64,000 nucleotides of DNA from Chrysoperla carnea (lineage: Eukaryota; Arthropoda; Insecta; Neuroptera; Chrysopidae). The notes beneath the pieces are model-generated. The model saw only the letters and a list, made by a program, of their open reading frames with translations. It was not told where the DNA came from and searched no databases. The position numbers and the translations under genes are program-made. Position 1 is the first letter of the stretch, and every line of letters starts with the position of its first letter. Positions 61,025-64,000 of this stretch are shown in pieces. The stretch lies in assembly GCF_905475395.1 (NCBI RefSeq), contig NC_058337.1, positions 96,280,368-96,344,367 on the forward strand, in the 5' to 3' direction.

Positions 61025-64000
61025 CTGAAAGTAAAAAAAAAGAAATGAATCTATTATTGTAGCTAATTGTAATAGACGAGTCAATCAGGGAATGGAAAAA
61101 TTACATACAAGTTTTGAACTGTATGCTGTATGCTATAACTGTATACTATTGACTGCAGCTTCGAATAAATTGAAAATTTTACATTCTATCGAAAAAAAAA
61201 GTAGTAATATTACAGGTGATTCGGGAAAAATTGTTCAACAATAGCTTTTAAAAAGAGTCAAGTATGACTCTTCCGACTTCTGACTAGAAATTATTATTTT
61301 CTATTTTTTGGTACAATAAAAATTAGATCTTAATTGGTCAAATATTCAGCAAATAACATCCTTGAATATTTTTATCGAATTACCAAACAGCCCGTATAGA
61401 AATATAAAAATTTGCACGAAAGTAATTATCTTTTAATCTATGAGATCGATTTGAAGAAATTAAAGCAAAATTCCAGCATCGGTATAAAAGCAATAGCTAA
61501 ACTCTTTAAGGAGGAAATTCGCTAAAAATAAAAGCACTTGCAGGCCTTAGAGGAAGTCGATATATGAAAAATTATGTGGCGAAATTTCTTCAAATTCTTG
61601 TCTGGGATTAAAGAAGGATAAAGCCATATCGCCAGCGGAAAACTGCGTGATGTTAGCGAGAGACGAGCAGAGAAGCATGCACTTTGTGCATTAGCCGTAG
61701 CTCAAAGGCCTCTCAAAGTATAAAACTACGATTGAGCTCTAATTATTCAAATTTTTATTTCCTGAAACTTTTATCATTTTTTTAAAAAACTTATCTAACC
61801 TCTACATTAAGTCTCAAAATCTCTGTTTACAGAAAAAAGTTTTATTAGTAAATCTATGTATGTATATAAAAACCACTCATTTTAATGTTGCCATTGTAGT
61901 TGGGGGACCGTTCTGTGGAACACCTTTTAATCTACTTGATGATGTAAGGATTCTAACAATTATCCAAATCTGTTCAGGCATTTATAAGTTATAGTGGAAT
62001 AAAGAAAGTTACATAAATACACATACATGAAACCTAAAAACACTTCTTTTTTGGGTCATTCTTGTAAAACTAGTCATTGGAGTTTGAAGAGTGTGTGCTT
62101 GCACAATGACTCACGCAATTTCTTCTTAGATCTTTAAAAGGAGGTTTAGTCAGAGGGTTTTAGTAGGGTAAAAAAAATACATGTTATCCCAGAAACATAC
62201 GTACTGATATAAATACAGGGACAGTACAATCCCTAATCAGTGCCAAACTTACTTAGTAAACCTAGGCTATATTCCCCAATACTCTTAAACAAATATTTTA
62301 ATTTGTATATGGTAACATTTTGACAATTTTCTATTTATTGGGCGTGCAAGAAAATTGTAGGCGGATGTTTTATTCATATAAATGCATTTTATGACATTTA
62401 TAATATATAAACTGACAGTATTCTAAGAGAAAGAAATAAAATAATATATTTTTACTCGTTCCATTCATTTATAAGTATAAATTGTGTGATAACAGATGAA
62501 ACAAAATGATTTTAGACGAGGGTGTAGTTGCCTGCCCAAGCGAGTCGAGATCGATTTCTTCCCAGCGGCAGGTAATGATAGCAATCGCCCACCAAATGAA
62601 GTTTCACTCAAATAGTCTGAAATTATCTAGTTTTGATTGGCTCAACAATTTCAATGCAGGTTATATGAAAAAGTAGGTACTAATAATTTTCAAACTGCTG
62701 ATTAATATTTAACTGGAAACATAAAGTCAAATTAGTACTACTCTTTACGGTTAATTTCTGCAATAAATCTCGATAAAAAAGAAACACTGCTAATAATTCC
62801 ACGCAACCTCCTATCCCCATTTTTCACCCTCTGTTTCTTTTTATGAATAAATAATTTTTAAAAAAAAAAAATTATTTATTCTTAAAATTTTTTTTTTAAA
62901 AAAAAAAATTATTTATTCATAAAAAGAAACAGAGGGTGAAAAATGGGGATAGGAGGTTGCGTGGAATTATTAGCAGTGTTTCTTTTTTATCGAGATTTAT
63001 TGCAGAAATTAACCGTAAAGAGTAGTACTAATTTGACTTCTAATCTAACTTCGTACAAAATGTTTGCAATATTAATTAGTTTAAGGAAAGGGCAAGGGAA
63101 TAAGCCCCTCGTTTATAATACCTAGAACGGGCACAAATAAAAATATCCAAAAGTTTAAAAGTTAAATCTCTGATTTAAAATTTTTTACTTAAAAAAATTT
63201 TATGTAAAATTATTTCTGTCTGTCCTCTTTAAATGTTTTCGTTAAATAAATGTATGGAAAATTCCTATTTGCCTAAACTTTGTGTTTTATGGAAAAAAAA
63301 GTCCTTTTTCATATTTTGATTAGTGTAAATTACAAATGGAACCTATTCTAAATACATATGGTATTTGTTTTATGAAGTTTGTAACAAAAGTATTGTGTAA
63401 AATCAACTTGGGAATATCCTGAGAAGAGCTGCCGCATATATTCAAACGCCTACTTTACAACTATATAACAGAAAATCTATATTAATATTGTAAAATTTTC
63501 AAAAGGTAATCTCGGCAACTGGTTTCTAACAGTTAACAGTTAACTTTTTAGTAACCCTTATAATGTTTTACGATTTCCCATCGGATATGAATTATTTTCA
63601 CATATGAAATTTGACATTGATTTGTGAATATAATATTACATTTCAAAAATTAATGTAATCGATATATTTTGTTATAAAACAAGTTTATAATTATGGTTCT
63701 GGTATCGAAATTCGGGCCCATGTTTTAGAAATTTATTAATGCGTAATTAAGAAATTACTAAAATCTAATGGTAATTACTAAAAATTTACGAATAGTAGGC
63801 AGAAAATAACGGAGTGTTAATTAAATAAAGTTCATGCTATTTTGTCTATGTATAGCCTCTATCAATGGTATTTTTTCAGTTAAAAGACACAAATTTTATT
63901 ACTAATATAAGACCGTTTAAACTGTCTCTACACAAATACCAATTTAAATGTCCCGGTAATGTATTTAATTTCGTTAACTACGATATACACCAATAGATGT
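61025..64000. other. Sequence upstream of the visible GPCR exons (probably intron)
   Basis: I find no upstream exon of the GPCR: no minus-strand frame with TM1-TM2 or cysteine-rich ectodomain character. The region holds the perfect inverted repeat at 62724-63039, and a possible decayed element around 61204-61402 with ends TATTACAGGTGATTCGGG and CCAAACAGCCCGTATA. The rest is AT-rich and featureless. Confidence 0.5.
62724..63039. repeat. Perfect inverted repeat, two 136-bp arms with 44-bp AT spacer
   Basis: Arm 62724-62859 (AAGTCAAATTAGTACTACTC...) is the exact reverse complement of arm 62904-63039 (...GAGTAGTACTAATTTGACTT) by base-by-base reading. Only the spacer, made of A and T runs plus ATTATTTATTCTTAAAATT, is not perfectly paired. 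The short frame at 62943-63125 is read from the right arm and is not a gene. It could be a very young foldback element, a palindromic duplication, or an assembly artefact from a template-switched read. Confidence 0.9.

Noticed and set aside
62943-63125. 60-residue + strand frame
   Set aside because: It is read from the right arm of the perfect inverted repeat and has no family features.

Overview
The window is AT-rich nuclear DNA from an insect. The evidence is small introns with GT..AG borders, genes that read as clear insect or metazoan families, and large tracts of decayed non-LTR retrotransposon, MITE-like and satellite-like sequence. The order of insect cannot be settled from the sequence. 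Nothing prokaryotic is present: no operons, CRISPR arrays, phage or integrated bacterial genes were seen. Exon models below were built by hand from reading frame and splice signals.

Layout. Bases 1-9170 are intergenic and repeat-rich, with a frameshifted RNase H-type retrotransposon remnant near 8 kb. A ubiquitin-conjugating enzyme of the UBE2Q-like type has its whole coding region in one exon (9287-10135, +). After about 6.7 kb of repeats comes a compact pair on the + strand: Nedd8 (three coding exons, 16861-17234) and, 300 bp later, the Golgi-organisation/RTP1-domain gene Tango6 (four coding exons, 17535-21352). Nedd8 is a ubiquitin-like modifier and the UBE2Q-like protein a ubiquitin E2, but they are 6.7 kb apart and nothing shows they are functionally linked.

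On the minus strand, three exons at 23449-24933 encode a fibronectin type III domain, a four-cysteine ZP-N-like domain, one membrane helix and a serine-rich tail. A signal-peptide exon at 44029-44149 joins these exons in frame, giving a proposed 428-residue receptor-like protein with a 19-kb first intron full of mobile elements. The last four coding exons of a class C orphan GPCR of the GPR158/GPR179/smog type lie at 52301-61024 on the minus strand. Its extracellular part and first two membrane helices must lie beyond base 64000 or be unrecognised. A possible last exon ending in a double cysteine is at 46146-46213 (+).

The remaining sequence is dominated by short mobile elements. They include: a roughly 590-bp family bearing a 21-bp near-palindrome; a tandem 311-318-bp repeat carrying TGACGTCA sites; several terminal-inverted-repeat MITE families; foldback elements; and a perfect 136-bp inverted repeat at 62724-63039. 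I found no convincing new biological system. The most useful leads are the FN3/ZP-N membrane protein, the perfect inverted repeat, a 31-bp hairpin at 57270-57349, and the one-residue propeptide of Nedd8.
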